DNA of 64,000 nt from an uncultured Hymenobacter sp. (GCA_913776615.1 CAJYPK010000028.1:1-64000); one strand, 5' to 3'. Shown: positions 8,135 through 17,769, numbered from the stretch's first letter. Notes: a model not told the origin generated them from the sequence alone. Numbers and translations: made by a program.

Positions 8135-9175
8135 ATGTCCGTCCTCCTCGCCCCCGAGACCCTGGCCGACCGCTGGGCTGCCTATCAGCAGGAAAACCCT
8201 AAAAGCCGCATCCGCGACGCGGCCCGTGCCCTGGGTAGCAGCGAAGCCGCCCTGCTCGCCACCCGCACTACCGGCCAGCCCGATTCGCCGGTAGTGGCCC
8301 TGGCCGGCGACTTCAAGGAATTACTCAAGCAAGTGCCCACCCTGGGCCGCGTGATGGCCCTCACCCGCAACGACAGCGTGGTGCACGAGCGCAAAGGCCC
8401 GTACCGCGACGTGTCGTTTCAGGGGCCGATGGGCCTGGTGCTGGGTGAGGATATCGACCTGCGCCTCTTCATGCTGCACTGGCAGCACGCCTTCGCGGTG
8501 AGCGAGCAGGGCCGCCGCAGCCTCCAGTTTTTTGCCGCCGACGGCGAGGCCCTGCACAAAATCTACGTACTCGACGGCGAAACCGACCTGGCGGCCTACG
8601 AGGCCCTGGTAGCTCGCTTCCGCGCCCACGACCAACCCGGTAGCCTCGTCACCGGCCCCGCGCCCCAGCCCGCCGCCGAGGCCGCCGACGACACCATCGA
8701 CGTGGCTGGCTTCCAGGCTGCCTGGCGCGGCTTGCAGGATACCCACGCTTTCTTCGGCCTGCTGCGGCAGTTTAACCTGAGCCGCACCCAGGCCCTGCGT
8801 CTGGGACCGCCCGAACTGGTGCGCCAGGTACCCAACGAAGCTATTGGCCAGGCCCTGCGCACCGCCGCAGCCGCCGCCGTGCCGGTGATGATCTTTGTGG
8901 CCAGTCGGGGCTGCATTCAAATTCACACCGGCCCCGTGGCGCGCATTGTGCCCACCGGCCCCTGGCTCAACGTGCTCGACCCCGAGTTCAACCTGCACCT
9001 CAAGCTCGAAGACGTGGCCCAGAGCTGGGTCGTGCAAAAGCCCACCGCCGACGGCATTGTCACCTCGCTGGAATTGTTTGACGCGCAAGGGAATAACATC
9101 CTGTTGCTATTTGGCAAGCGCAAGCCCGGCATTCCCGAGCAGGGGGCGTGGCGCGAGCTGGTGGCGGGGTTGTAA
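8135..9175 (+). CDS. hmuS: HmuS/HemS-family haem-handling protein
   Basis: Cytoplasmic protein that receives imported haem; family members traffic haem or break it down, some without the usual haem oxygenase chemistry. The 346-aa length matches HemS/ChuS/HmuS. Visible family features are the N-terminal NPKSRIRDAARALGSSEAAL, the first-half motif VMALTRNDSVVHERKGPYRDVSF and the second-half equivalent MIFVASRGCIQIHTGPVARIV with WLNVLDPEFNLHLKLEDVAQSW, showing the internal duplication typical of the family. It closes the haem locus and is followed by an inverted repeat at 9215-9295. Whether it degrades haem or only binds it cannot be told from sequence. Confidence 0.92.
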   Translation: MSVLLAPETLADRWAAYQQENPKSRIRDAARALGSSEAALLATRTTGQPDSPVVALAGDFKELLKQVPTLGRVMALTRNDSVVHERKGPYRDVSFQGPMGLVLGEDIDLRLFMLHWQHAFAVSEQGRRSLQFFAADGEALHKIYVLDGETDLAAYEALVARFRAHDQPGSLVTGPAPQPAAEAADDTIDVAGFQAAWRGLQDTHAFFGLLRQFNLSRTQALRLGPPELVRQVPNEAIGQALRTAAAAAVPVMIFVASRGCIQIHTGPVARIVPTGPWLNVLDPEFNLHLKLEDVAQSWVVQKPTADGIVTSLELFDAQGNNILLLFGKRKPGIPEQGAWRELVAGL

Positions 9176-9214
9176 AGCCAAGCTTTCACAAGCACTGGCC
9201 GCTCATTATTATCC

Positions 9215-9295
9215 GTCACGCTGCCGCCGGAAGCATCTTATCGCGCTGGAATAAACTGCGCCAACCTGACAAGAGGCTTCCGGCGGCAGCATGAC
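9215..9295. repeat. Palindromic repeat element (divergent member of the GTCATGC family)
   Basis: Arms 9215-9234 (GTCACGCTGCCGCCGGAAGC) and 9276-9295 pair with one mismatch. It keeps the GTCA-GCTG...GAAGCATCTTATC layout of the copies at 34890, 41137, 46413 and 51475 but has a different stem middle. It may end the haem transcript. Confidence 0.75.
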
Positions 9296-9454
9296 AGGTG
9301 AGAAGGCTGATTAAGCATAGCAGAGGCAGCCTGCCCGCGGCCGTACAGGCTACCCTTTCCGCCGCCCCCGGCGGCGCGGGTAGCCTGTACGGCATCTGCG
9401 CTTAACTTGCGGGTCACAATCCTAACCACTCTACCCATCCACGTTTCTTTTTTC

Positions 9455-11512
9455 ATGTCTAAAACTTCCCGTTACCAGCGGGGGGCGGCCCTGGCCGTGG
9501 CCGCGCTGGCCCTGGCTGCCGCCAGCCCTGCGCTGGCCCAAACGACGCCCGCCAAGGGTGTGGGCATCAACCCCGCTAACATCGACCCCTCGGTAAGTCC
9601 CTGCGACGACTTCTTTCACTACGCCTCCGGTAATTGGTTGAAAAACAACCCGGTGCCGCCCGCCGAGAGCCGCTGGGGTAGCTTCAACGAGCTGGCCGAC
9701 CGCAACAACGCCACCCAGAAGGCCATTCTCGAAGAGCTGGCCCGTAACGCGGCCACCGCGTCCAAGGGCAGCAACGCCCAGAAAGTCGGCGACTTCTACG
9801 CCGCCGCCATGGATACGGTCGCCATCGAAAAGGCTGGCCTGACCTACCTCCAGCCCTACCTCGACCGCATCGCGGCCATCAAGACCCTGCCCGAAATGCA
9901 GAAGTTTCTGGCCGATCCCAAGTCGCAGGCCGGCAGCGTGTGGTTCAACTCGGGCGTGGGGCAGGATGAGAAAATCAGCACCCAGTACGCGGTGCAGTTT
10001 TACCAAGGCGGCCTCTCGCTGCCCAACCGCGACTACTACCTGAAGGACGACGCCCGCTCGAAAAATATCCGCGCCGCGTACCAGACCTACTTGGTAAATA
10101 CCTTCAAGCGCCTCGGCGACAGCGAAGCCACGGCCGCGGCCAACGCCGCCACCGTCATGCGCATCGAAACGCGCCTGGCCAAGGCCAGCAAGAGCCCCGT
10201 GGATCTGCGCGACCCGCAGGCCAACTACAACAAAATGACCGTGGCCGAGGCCGCGAAGGCTTATCCCAACATCAACGTGCCGCTGCTGCTGAAGGAAAAC
10301 CACCTCGGCGCGGCTAAGGAAGTGATTGTGGGCCAGCCCGAATTCATGAAGGAAGTGAGCACCATGCTCGCCGCCGAGCCCATTGCCGACCAGAAGCAGT
10401 ACCTGCGCTTTCACCTCGTAAGCAGCGTGACCTCGGCGCTGCCCAAGGCCTACGGCGACGAGGCTTTCCGCTTCTCGCAGGTGCTGAGCGGGGCCAAGCA
10501 GCAGCAGCCCCGCTGGAAGCGCATGCTGCGCGCCACCGACGGCGCGCTCGGCGAGGCCTTCGGCCAGCTCTACGTCGACAAAGCCTTCTCGCCCGCCGCC
10601 AAGGCCAAGGCCAAGGAAATGATTGAAAATCTGCGTAAGGCCTACGCCGAGCGCATCATGGCTACCGACTGGATGAGCGCCGCCACCAAGAAGGAAGCCC
10701 TGGTGAAGCTCAACGCCTTCGTGGTAAAAATCGGCTACCCCGACAAGTGGAAGGATTACTCCAAGCTCAGCATCAACCGCCAGAGCTACTTGCAGGATGT
10801 GCTGGCCGCCCGCACCTGGGCCGCCGAGGACAACCTCAGCAAATTTGGTAAGCCCATCGACCGCAATGAGTGGGGCATGACCCCGCCCACCGTGAACGCC
10901 TATTACAACCCGCCGATGAACGAGATTGTGTTCCCGGCGGGCATCCTCCAGCCGCCGTTCTACGACCCCAAGGCCGACGACGCGGTGAACTACGGCGGCA
11001 TCGGCGCGGTCATCGGCCACGAAATGACCCACGGCTTCGACGATCAGGGCCGGCAGTACGACTCGAAAGGCAACCTGCGCGATTGGTGGACCAAGGAGGA
11101 CAACGACAAGTTCAACGCCAAGGCCGACATGGTGGGCAAGCAGTACGACGCCTTCATGCCCCTCGACTCGGTGCACGTGAACGGCAAGCTCACGATGGGC
11201 GAAAACCTGGCTGACCTCGGTGGCCTGACCATCGCCTACCAGGCTTTCCAGAAAACGGCCCAGGCCAAGGCCGGCCAGAAAATTGACGGCTTTACGCCTA
11301 ATCAGCGCTTCTTCCTGGCCTGGGGCCAGATCTGGCGCACCAACATCCGCCCCGAGGCGGCTCGCCAGCAGGTGCTCACCGACCCGCACTCGCCCGCGCA
11401 GTTCCGTACCAACGGCCCGCTCATGAACATGCCCGAGTTTTACCAGGCCTTCGGCTGCAAGCCCACCGATAAGATGGCGCGCCCCACGGCCGAGCAGGCT
11501 CGTATTTGGTAA
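9455..11512 (+). CDS. M13-family zinc metallopeptidase (PepO/neprilysin-like), copy 1
   Basis: Exported endopeptidase that would cut short peptides in the periplasm or outside. Starting at the ATG at 9455 gives a clean signal peptide (MSKTSRYQRG then ALAVAALALAAASPALAQ); an upstream GTG-type start would add a tail with no such signal. Mature protein opens with the M13_N pattern VSPCDDFFHYASGNW. Zinc site: HEMTH at about residues 522-526 within AVIGHEMTHGFDDQGRQYD, with the third ligand Glu in GENLADLGGLTIAY (about 583); substrate motif NAYYNPPMNEIVFPAGILQ is present. Full length for the family (about 685 aa). A close paralogue lies at 15436-17499. A strong terminator follows. Confidence 0.95.
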   Translation: MSKTSRYQRGAALAVAALALAAASPALAQTTPAKGVGINPANIDPSVSPCDDFFHYASGNWLKNNPVPPAESRWGSFNELADRNNATQKAILEELARNAATASKGSNAQKVGDFYAAAMDTVAIEKAGLTYLQPYLDRIAAIKTLPEMQKFLADPKSQAGSVWFNSGVGQDEKISTQYAVQFYQGGLSLPNRDYYLKDDARSKNIRAAYQTYLVNTFKRLGDSEATAAANAATVMRIETRLAKASKSPVDLRDPQANYNKMTVAEAAKAYPNINVPLLLKENHLGAAKEVIVGQPEFMKEVSTMLAAEPIADQKQYLRFHLVSSVTSALPKAYGDEAFRFSQVLSGAKQQQPRWKRMLRATDGALGEAFGQLYVDKAFSPAAKAKAKEMIENLRKAYAERIMATDWMSAATKKEALVKLNAFVVKIGYPDKWKDYSKLSINRQSYLQDVLAARTWAAEDNLSKFGKPIDRNEWGMTPPTVNAYYNPPMNEIVFPAGILQPPFYDPKADDAVNYGGIGAVIGHEMTHGFDDQGRQYDSKGNLRDWWTKEDNDKFNAKADMVGKQYDAFMPLDSVHVNGKLTMGENLADLGGLTIAYQAFQKTAQAKAGQKIDGFTPNQRFFLAWGQIWRTNIRPEAARQQVLTDPHSPAQFRTNGPLMNMPEFYQAFGCKPTDKMARPTAEQARIW

Positions 11513-11532
11513 GCCAATAGTGAGTTAGCCAT

Positions 11533-11566
11533 AAAAAAGCCTCCCCACGCCGGGGAGGCTTTTTTT
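11533..11566. terminator. Bidirectional rho-independent terminator
   Basis: AAAAAAGCCTCCCC ... GGGGAGGCTTTTTTT, a GC-rich stem flanked by A and T tracts, between the convergent M13 peptidase (+) and lipoprotein (-) genes; it should stop both. Confidence 0.92.
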
Positions 11567-11574
11567 ATAGCTGG

Positions 11575-12549
11575 CTAGCGGAGCCTGATGCGCAGTGGTG
11601 CCGGCACGCTGGCAGCCGGTACATCCAGGCTGTCGTAGCCCCGCAGCTTGAGTCGGCCGAAAGTGCCGCGCACCCGGAAATAGTACCTGCGCGGCGTGAT
11701 ATTATACGCGCTGGCCAACCCGTCGGTGTTGGTTACCAACTGCTGAATACTCCCGGCGCAGGTGTCGGCCCGGGCCAGTACAGTACTGTTGAAAACGCAT
11801 ACTGTACTGTTGGCCAGCGGGGTATCGCGCTGATCCAGCACTAGCAGCTCGAAGCCATTGCGGCGGCTGGGAGCGGAGCGAAGGCTGAGCGTGCGGCGGG
11901 CCACGCCGCGCGCGGTCACCGTTACCGAGTCGAAGGCCCGCACGCGGGTACCACCCAGGGTAGCTTTGCTCAATAGATAATATTTGCCAGCTGGCAGGCC
12001 GTAGGCCACGGCCCGCCCCACGGCATCGGTGGTGAGCTGGAAAGAGCTGCCCGCGCAGGTATCGGCCCGAGCCAGGGTGGCGTTGTTGAAGACGCAGACC
12101 CGCGTGCCGCCCAGCGCCCCACCCCGGCTGTCGCGCACCGTCACAAACAAGCCGTTCTGGGCCAGGCTGTCGTAGGCCGCTTGCAGTATAAAAGGCTGGT
12201 CGGTAGGCAGCAGCCCGGTCTTCGTGGCTACGGTCGGCCGCCCTTCGACGGTATCGGAAAAGAACACGTCGTAGGAGCGGGCCGGCAAGTTCTCAAACTG
12301 GAAATAGCCGTCTTTGTCGGTCTGCGCGCTGTATTTGAAATTAAGCTGGTCGGAGGGACTGGCCGCCAGCTTGACACTGCGATTAGCCAGCGGCAGGAGC
12401 GCCCCGTTGCCCGCGTAGGGGTCGGCATACAGTAGCCGTCCGCGTAATTGACCTTCGCCGCCAAAATCATCGACTACCGACTTGCAGCCGGTGAAAATAG
12501 CCCCGGTAACTGCCACGGCCAGGAGCAAGGTAGACAGGTTGTTGTGCAT
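11575..12549 (-). CDS. Lipoprotein with repeated carboxypeptidase-regulatory-like domains
   Basis: Function not known. The 324-aa protein has a lipoprotein signal with lipobox AIFTGC (Cys at about residue 22). It then shows three beta-sandwich-like segments: GQLRGRLLYADPY...DGYFQFENLPARSYDVFF; GALGGTRVCVFNNATLARADTCAG...LPAGKYYLLSK; and PLANSTVCVFNSTVLARADTCAG...ITPRRYYFRVRG. The last two are clear tandem duplicates, each with a conserved Cys pair (VCVFN and DTCAG) that could form a disulfide. The gene lies six bases after the 834-aa exported protein and is probably translated from the same message, so the two likely act together at the cell envelope. Confidence 0.75.
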   Translation of the reverse strand: MHNNLSTLLLAVAVTGAIFTGCKSVVDDFGGEGQLRGRLLYADPYAGNGALLPLANRSVKLAASPSDQLNFKYSAQTDKDGYFQFENLPARSYDVFFSDTVEGRPTVATKTGLLPTDQPFILQAAYDSLAQNGLFVTVRDSRGGALGGTRVCVFNNATLARADTCAGSSFQLTTDAVGRAVAYGLPAGKYYLLSKATLGGTRVRAFDSVTVTARGVARRTLSLRSAPSRRNGFELLVLDQRDTPLANSTVCVFNSTVLARADTCAGSIQQLVTNTDGLASAYNITPRRYYFRVRGTFGRLKLRGYDSLDVPAASVPAPLRIRLR

Positions 12550-12555
12550 GACAGC

Positions 12556-15060
12556 TTATTTGAAGAAGACCAGGGATTTGACGAACGTAACCGGGTCGAT
12601 GCCCACCGCCAGGTAAGGCACGGCATCGTAGGTGGTACCCTGCGTCAGCACGCGGTTGTTAGCCACTTCGTAGGCCGTGTAGCCGTGCAGGTGCACCCCT
12701 GAATTGATGCGGATGCCCGGCCCCAGGTCGTAGCCCAGGCCTAAATACACGTTGTCGAGCGGGCGCGGAATACCCACGGCCAGTTGCACGTTCACGCGGC
12801 TCCACAAAGCCCAGTCCGTAATCCTGCGCTTACCAGGGCGCAGCCCCAGAAAGTTTTTGTCCTGCAAGAAAACCCCCTTCCGGAAGGGATACACATTGAT
12901 TCCCGCAAAGACCCGAAACCGGGTATCGGTGGTAGAGTAGGTGAGCTGGCCGCCCGTAGTGTTCAGCTCGGGCGTGCGCACCGGCCGAAACGAATAGGCC
13001 AGCCCCGCGCTGAACTGCACAATGTGGCGCTTACCGGTTTTGTAAGAGAAAGAGGCAAACGAAACCGGCTCGCTGGTGCTCCCCTTGGGCGGTACATCTT
13101 GCAGCACGTACACATAGCTTTTGGTCGAGTCGCTCAGGCTCGTAATGGCCCGTTGAGTATGCCACTCGGGGTCGCTATTGAGTTGGGGTACGACTTTGCG
13201 CGGTGGCAGGCTGGCGGTGTCTGCCAGCCGGATACTGGCATTTAAGAATACAGTGTCCTTGCGCAGTAGGTTGACGAGGTCAGGCGTTATTTTTTGGGAT
13301 AAATATAATTTAAAGTATTTATTACCAATTTCCTGCACTATCTGATAGTATTCGTGCTGAGTTAGCCCCTGATTGTAATATTTTCGTACGCGCTGATCAT
13401 ATTCCCTTCGCACACTATCCCATTGCGCTTGTTGGAATAACTGGGCACTGCTTGGTAGAGTGGCTAGTATTTTGGTGTAACTTGAATCCGCTAAAGACAT
13501 TTTTAAGCCTTCACTCACTACCTTCTCAATTGTTGGCCAAAAAAAATCTATGTTTTTTGACACACGCCTGTAGGCATAATCAAAAGATTTTGGTTTTCCT
13601 GATTCCTGAGAAATGGTAGTATTTGGAATTTGAAGTCTGATAGGCGTATTGTGTAAAAGGTACCTATTATTTAGGTCTTTGCCAAGTGATAAAGCTCCTG
13701 TAATTAAGCTTGGCACTACGTCTGGCAAACCAGCCGATACTTCATTAAGTATTCGCTGCGTTTCCGATTGGTCTGTTATCAGCACGGCCTGGGTGGGCAG
13801 GAGCTTGAGCGTGTGCTTGCGTTCCATATTATGCACCGACACTACCACGCGCGTATCAGTAGTGAATGGGCCAAGCTTATTCACCTTGGCTAGCTCGTCG
13901 CGGCTGGTGCTAGTAAAGCTCAAATATTCCAGGTCGGGCTGGCGGTAGGGTATGTGTACCTTATTGAGAACTCGTGCGGAAGTTTGAAATTCCTGTGCTC
14001 GCGTTTTATTGCGCGCTACGGCTTGTTTATAGGCCGCTGAATCAATAAATGCGTACTTATCCTTGCCCAAAAACTTTATGTCTGCCACGTAAGAGGGGAT
14101 ATTAAAATCCTTCCGGGCGGTTAAGCGCTGGCGTAGCGTATGCTCGGTATACCGTCGTAGGTAACGAGCCTTGGTGGTATCGTCAGTTGGTCGGGTTCTA
14201 AGGAGCGCCTCGTCGGTAAAAGACAGTGGATTCAGGCGGAGCGCTCCCCCGGTGTACCAAAGCCATCGCTGACACCAGGGAGTCTTGAGTAATTGTATGA
14301 GGCCCAAATCCTCTACTTGGGTATGCGCCTTGGCTAACTTGTTGAGGAGCGCTAGCGTCACGTCATTACGCTTATTCTCCACCTCCTGCAATAAGGTGCG
14401 ATTGGAGACCTGTTGCTTTCGGGCTACCGCTACTAGGTGCTCCATCCCTTGTCGTGACAGCGTATCGTAAGGCTTGCGAGCCGATAGTTTATCAAGATTG
14501 GAAAAATAAGTGAGTACAAGATCATCGATTGCCGACTTAGTACGCACGGTAAGAATCTGCTCGTTAGCAACAGATTTACTGGTAATCCGATACAAAATAG
14601 TGTCTTTGGAAAAGCAGCGCGCCAGCGTAGTATCTAGTACTGCCAGGGAGTCTTGGTTGGAGAGCTTACGGGTATAGCCCACTAAGACTAACGAAGTGTG
14701 CTTGTTGGCTGTCGTCGAATCGACAACCTTTTCTAGAGCCTCGCCCATCGAATCCAACTGCCGGGCTAGCTCCGTGGGTGTTTTCTCACCCCATAGCCAC
14801 TGGTAATAAGCATGCTCCTCCAGCTTAGTATCGCGCAGCCGCGCGGCGGTTTTCTTAAATCGCTTGGCTAATTCTTTACTCGCCCGGCCCATTTCCTTGG
14901 TCGACCGTTGAATTAGAGCTGAGTCTTTGACCGCGTAGGAAGTAGATCTGTCCAATACACTGGCATTGGTCTCTACCTGCCCGGTTTCTTTAAAGCGGAT
15001 GTGCTGGGCCTGACTGACCCCAGCCACAAGCAGGGGCGCGAGCGTGTAAAAAATTTTCAT
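12556..15060 (-). CDS. Large exported protein with C-terminal outer-membrane beta-barrel-like region, unknown function
   Basis: I do not recognise the family. The 834-aa protein begins MKIFYTLAPLLVAGVSQAQ, a signal peptide cut after AQ; an in-frame ATG two codons upstream at 15066 is also possible. Residues about 25-640 are polar, helical and Lys/Arg/Thr-rich with no repeats or known motif. The last 180 residues alternate like a porin-type barrel (HIVQFSAGLAYSFRP; FRVFAGINVYPFRKGVF; LAVGIPRPLDNVYLGLGYDLG; PYLAVGIDPVTFV) and end in FFK. The middle of the gene (about 13280-13700) is clearly more AT-rich than its surroundings. It is the first gene of a pair with the lipoprotein at 11575. Confidence 0.75.
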   Translation of the reverse strand: MKIFYTLAPLLVAGVSQAQHIRFKETGQVETNASVLDRSTSYAVKDSALIQRSTKEMGRASKELAKRFKKTAARLRDTKLEEHAYYQWLWGEKTPTELARQLDSMGEALEKVVDSTTANKHTSLVLVGYTRKLSNQDSLAVLDTTLARCFSKDTILYRITSKSVANEQILTVRTKSAIDDLVLTYFSNLDKLSARKPYDTLSRQGMEHLVAVARKQQVSNRTLLQEVENKRNDVTLALLNKLAKAHTQVEDLGLIQLLKTPWCQRWLWYTGGALRLNPLSFTDEALLRTRPTDDTTKARYLRRYTEHTLRQRLTARKDFNIPSYVADIKFLGKDKYAFIDSAAYKQAVARNKTRAQEFQTSARVLNKVHIPYRQPDLEYLSFTSTSRDELAKVNKLGPFTTDTRVVVSVHNMERKHTLKLLPTQAVLITDQSETQRILNEVSAGLPDVVPSLITGALSLGKDLNNRYLLHNTPIRLQIPNTTISQESGKPKSFDYAYRRVSKNIDFFWPTIEKVVSEGLKMSLADSSYTKILATLPSSAQLFQQAQWDSVRREYDQRVRKYYNQGLTQHEYYQIVQEIGNKYFKLYLSQKITPDLVNLLRKDTVFLNASIRLADTASLPPRKVVPQLNSDPEWHTQRAITSLSDSTKSYVYVLQDVPPKGSTSEPVSFASFSYKTGKRHIVQFSAGLAYSFRPVRTPELNTTGGQLTYSTTDTRFRVFAGINVYPFRKGVFLQDKNFLGLRPGKRRITDWALWSRVNVQLAVGIPRPLDNVYLGLGYDLGPGIRINSGVHLHGYTAYEVANNRVLTQGTTYDAVPYLAVGIDPVTFVKSLVFFK

Positions 15061-15066
15061 AGGCAT

Positions 15067-15435
15067 TTGAGAAAAAGGGTGGCGAGATTGCAGGCCCAGG
15101 CGAATAGGTATTTCTACTTACTGCCTGAGGAGTAGCGGAGTAAGCGCCAGGAATGTAGTGTTTTTTTTTGATACTTCATCTTAAGCTCATTTAATTTTTG
15201 AATGCTTAAAGCTTTTAGGGTCAAATGAGAGCACTAATTGCGAAAAACGGCGGGTGCTCAGCCCCGAGGCCAGGCCGAAATGAGTACCGCGCAGCCCCGC
15301 TTCTGGCCGGGCTACGGCGCAGTGGCGGAGCTTTATTGCCCAGTAAAAGGTTAGGGGGCTGCAACGGTAGGGCGGGCTCATTGTCCTTTCATCCCGTTCT
15401 CCCACCCACTCACTCCTTCATCTAGTTTTTACTGC
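15067..15435. other. Divergent intergenic region, no gene seen
   Basis: About 370 bases between the divergent 834-aa protein gene and the second M13 peptidase gene. It contains a run of nine or ten T at about 15163-15172 and an AT-rich patch to 15225, suitable for promoters, but no clear -7/-33 pair or coding frame. Confidence 0.5.
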
Positions 15436-17499
15436 ATGGTTTCGACCGCCCTTCTTCGCCGGCTGAGCCTGGCCACCCTCGGCCTTGGCTCGCTGGCTGC
15501 TACTACCGCCTTTGGTCCGCCCGCCCGCCGTACGGCGCCGCCCCAGCAGGGCGTCGGCATCAACCTGGCCAACATCGACCAATCGGTATCGCCCTGCGAG
15601 GATTTTTACCACTACGCCAATGGTAATTGGCTGAAAAATAATCCGGTGCCCGCTGCCGAAACTCGCTGGGGTGCTTTCAACGAGCTGCAAGACCGTAACC
15701 AGTCGGTAGAAAAGCGCATCCTGATGAAGGCTGCCGCCGACCGCTCGGCCAAGCCCGGCTCCAACGAGCAGAAGGTGGGCGACTTCTACGCCGCCGCCAT
15801 GGACTCGATGGGCATCGAAAAGGCCGGCCTTAAATACTTGCAGCCGCGCCTCAATCAGATCAACAACCTGAAGAGCCTGGCCGACATTCAGAAGTACATG
15901 GCCGACCCCAAGAGCTACGGCACCGGCTGGTATAGCTTCGGGGTGAGCCAGGACAGTAAGAACAGCACGCAGTATGCCGTCCGCATGGGGCAGGGCGGGC
16001 TGGGCCTGGGCGACCGTGATTACTACCTCAAGGATGACAGCCGCTCGAAGACCGTCCGGGCCGCTTACCGGACCTACATGACGAGCGTCTTCCAGCTGCT
16101 GGGCGATGCGCCGGCCCTGGCCGCCACCAACGCCGATGCCGTGCTGGCCCTCGAAACCAAGATGGCCCAGGCCAGCCGGGGCCGCGTGGACCTGCGCGAC
16201 CGCATCAAGAACTATAATAAGGTATCGGTAGCCCAGGCCACCAAAGACTACCCCAACCTCAACCTGCCGCTGGTGCTCAAGGAGAGCGGCCTGAGCAACG
16301 CCCAGGACCTCATTATCGGCCAGCCCGAGTACCTGGCCGCCGCCAACGAGCTGCTGGCCAACACGCCCATTGCCGTGCAGCAGCAGTACCTGCGCTGGCA
16401 CCTGGTAGAAGGCGTGACCTCGGCCCTGCCCAAGGCCTACGGCGATGCCAGCTTCCGCTTTACGCAGGTGCTCACCGGGGCCAAGCAGCAGCAGCCCCGC
16501 TGGAAGCGCGCCCTGCGCGCCACCGACGGGGCGCTAGGGGAGGCCTTCGGCCAGCTCTACGTCGATGAGGCCTTCTCGCCCGCCGCCAAGGCCAAGGCCA
16601 AGGAGATGGTCGAAAACCTGCGCCGGGCCTACGCCGAGCGCATCATGGCCACCGACTGGATGAGCGCCGAAACCAAGAAGGAGGCCATCCAGAAGCTCAA
16701 CGCCTTCGCGGTGAAAATCGGCTATCCCGACAAGTGGAAGGATTACTCCAAGCTGAAAATCACCCGCGAGAGCGCCCTGCAAAACCTGTTTGCCACTGCC
16801 GAGTGGCGCACCGAGGACAACCTCAAGAAGTTTGGCAAGCCCATCGACCGCACCGAGTGGGGCATGACGCCGCCCACCGTGAATGCGTACTACAATTCGA
16901 GCATGAATGAAATCGTGTTCCCGGCGGGTATTTTGCAGCCGCCGTTCTACGACCCCAAGGCGGATGACGCGGTGAACTACGGCGGCATCGGCGCAGTCAT
17001 CGGCCACGAAATGACCCACGGCTTCGACGACCAGGGCCGCCGCTCCGACGCCAAGGGCAACCTGCGCGATTGGTGGACCAAGGAAGACAACGAGAAATTC
17101 ACGGCTAAAGCCGACATGGTGGGCAAGCAGTACGACGCCTTCTCGCCCCTCGACTCGGTGCACGTGAACGGCAAGCTCACGATGGGCGAAAACCTGGCCG
17201 ACATTGGCGGCCTGACCATCGCCTACCAGGCCTTCCAGAAAACGGCCCAGGCCAAGGCCGGCCAGAAAATCGACGGCTTTACGCCCAACCAGCGTTTCTT
17301 CCTGGGCTTTGCCCAAATCTGGCGCGCCAACCAGCGCCCCGAGGCCCTGCGCCAGCAAATCCAGACCGACCCGCACTCGCCCGGTATGTACCGCACCAAC
17401 GGCCCGCTCATGAACATGCCCGAGTTCTACGAGGCCTTTGGCTGCAAGGACGGCAACAAAATGGTGCGCGCCCAAGCCGACCGCTCGCGCATTTGGTAA
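15436..17499 (+). CDS. M13-family zinc metallopeptidase, copy 2
   Basis: Paralogue of the gene at 9455. The 687-aa protein has a short signal region (MVSTALLRRLSLATLGLGSL, then AATTAFGPPARR) and the mature start GVGINLANIDQSVSPCEDFYHYANGNW. Zinc residues are in AVIGHEMTHGFDDQG (His about 524 and 528) and GENLADIGGLTIAY. The C-terminal 350 residues are nearly identical to copy 1 (for example QQQPRWKR.LRATDGALG), while the N-terminal half has diverged more (substrate pocket region, signal peptide), so the two probably differ in specificity or timing. Ends with the family-typical DRSRIW. Followed by a terminator. Confidence 0.95.
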   Translation: MVSTALLRRLSLATLGLGSLAATTAFGPPARRTAPPQQGVGINLANIDQSVSPCEDFYHYANGNWLKNNPVPAAETRWGAFNELQDRNQSVEKRILMKAAADRSAKPGSNEQKVGDFYAAAMDSMGIEKAGLKYLQPRLNQINNLKSLADIQKYMADPKSYGTGWYSFGVSQDSKNSTQYAVRMGQGGLGLGDRDYYLKDDSRSKTVRAAYRTYMTSVFQLLGDAPALAATNADAVLALETKMAQASRGRVDLRDRIKNYNKVSVAQATKDYPNLNLPLVLKESGLSNAQDLIIGQPEYLAAANELLANTPIAVQQQYLRWHLVEGVTSALPKAYGDASFRFTQVLTGAKQQQPRWKRALRATDGALGEAFGQLYVDEAFSPAAKAKAKEMVENLRRAYAERIMATDWMSAETKKEAIQKLNAFAVKIGYPDKWKDYSKLKITRESALQNLFATAEWRTEDNLKKFGKPIDRTEWGMTPPTVNAYYNSSMNEIVFPAGILQPPFYDPKADDAVNYGGIGAVIGHEMTHGFDDQGRRSDAKGNLRDWWTKEDNEKFTAKADMVGKQYDAFSPLDSVHVNGKLTMGENLADIGGLTIAYQAFQKTAQAKAGQKIDGFTPNQRFFLGFAQIWRANQRPEALRQQIQTDPHSPGMYRTNGPLMNMPEFYEAFGCKDGNKMVRAQADRSRIW

Positions 17500-17525
17500 G
17501 GTCTTTGCAACCCACTTAAACGACG

Positions 17526-17557
17526 AAAAGCCTGGCCGTGCGGCCAGGCTTTTTTTG
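17526..17557 (+). terminator. Rho-independent terminator after M13 copy 2
   Basis: AAAAGCCTGGCC-GTGC-GGCCAGGC followed by a seven-T run, 26 bases after the stop codon. Confidence 0.92.
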
Positions 17558-17562
17558 TGCCA

Positions 17563-17769
17563 CGACAAACGCCTCCTGACGACAGACCCCACCCCCCGGC
17601 CCCCTCCCCTTCGGGAGAGGGGGAGCCTTGCGTCAGCTGTTAGCCCTTAGCTGTTAGCTCCTAGCTTTTCTGAACAGCGAGCTAGCAACTAGCAGCTCCC
17701 GAAAGGCTCCCCCTCTCCCGAAGGGGAGGGGGCCGGGGGGTGGGGTCTGTCGTCAGGAGGCGTTTGTCG
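17563..17769. repeat. 67-bp perfect inverted repeat
   Basis: Arms 17563-17629 and 17703-17769 are perfectly complementary over 67 bases, with a 73-base centre. Each arm itself contains a hairpin (CCCCTCCCCTTCGGGAGAGG). The core CACCCCCCGGCCCCCTC...GAGAGGGGGAGCC is shared with the element at 36638-36761, so this is a dispersed GC-rich repeat. The right arm forms the 3' end of the DUF559 gene. No sign of a transposase. Confidence 0.95.

Noticed and set aside
9431..11389. A 652-codon open frame on the minus strand opposite the first M13 peptidase
   Set aside because: It is the antisense of a clear M13 gene in GC-rich DNA; its product is a low-complexity Val/Gly/His/Leu sequence with no motif. 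The same applies to the reverse of the second M13 gene.
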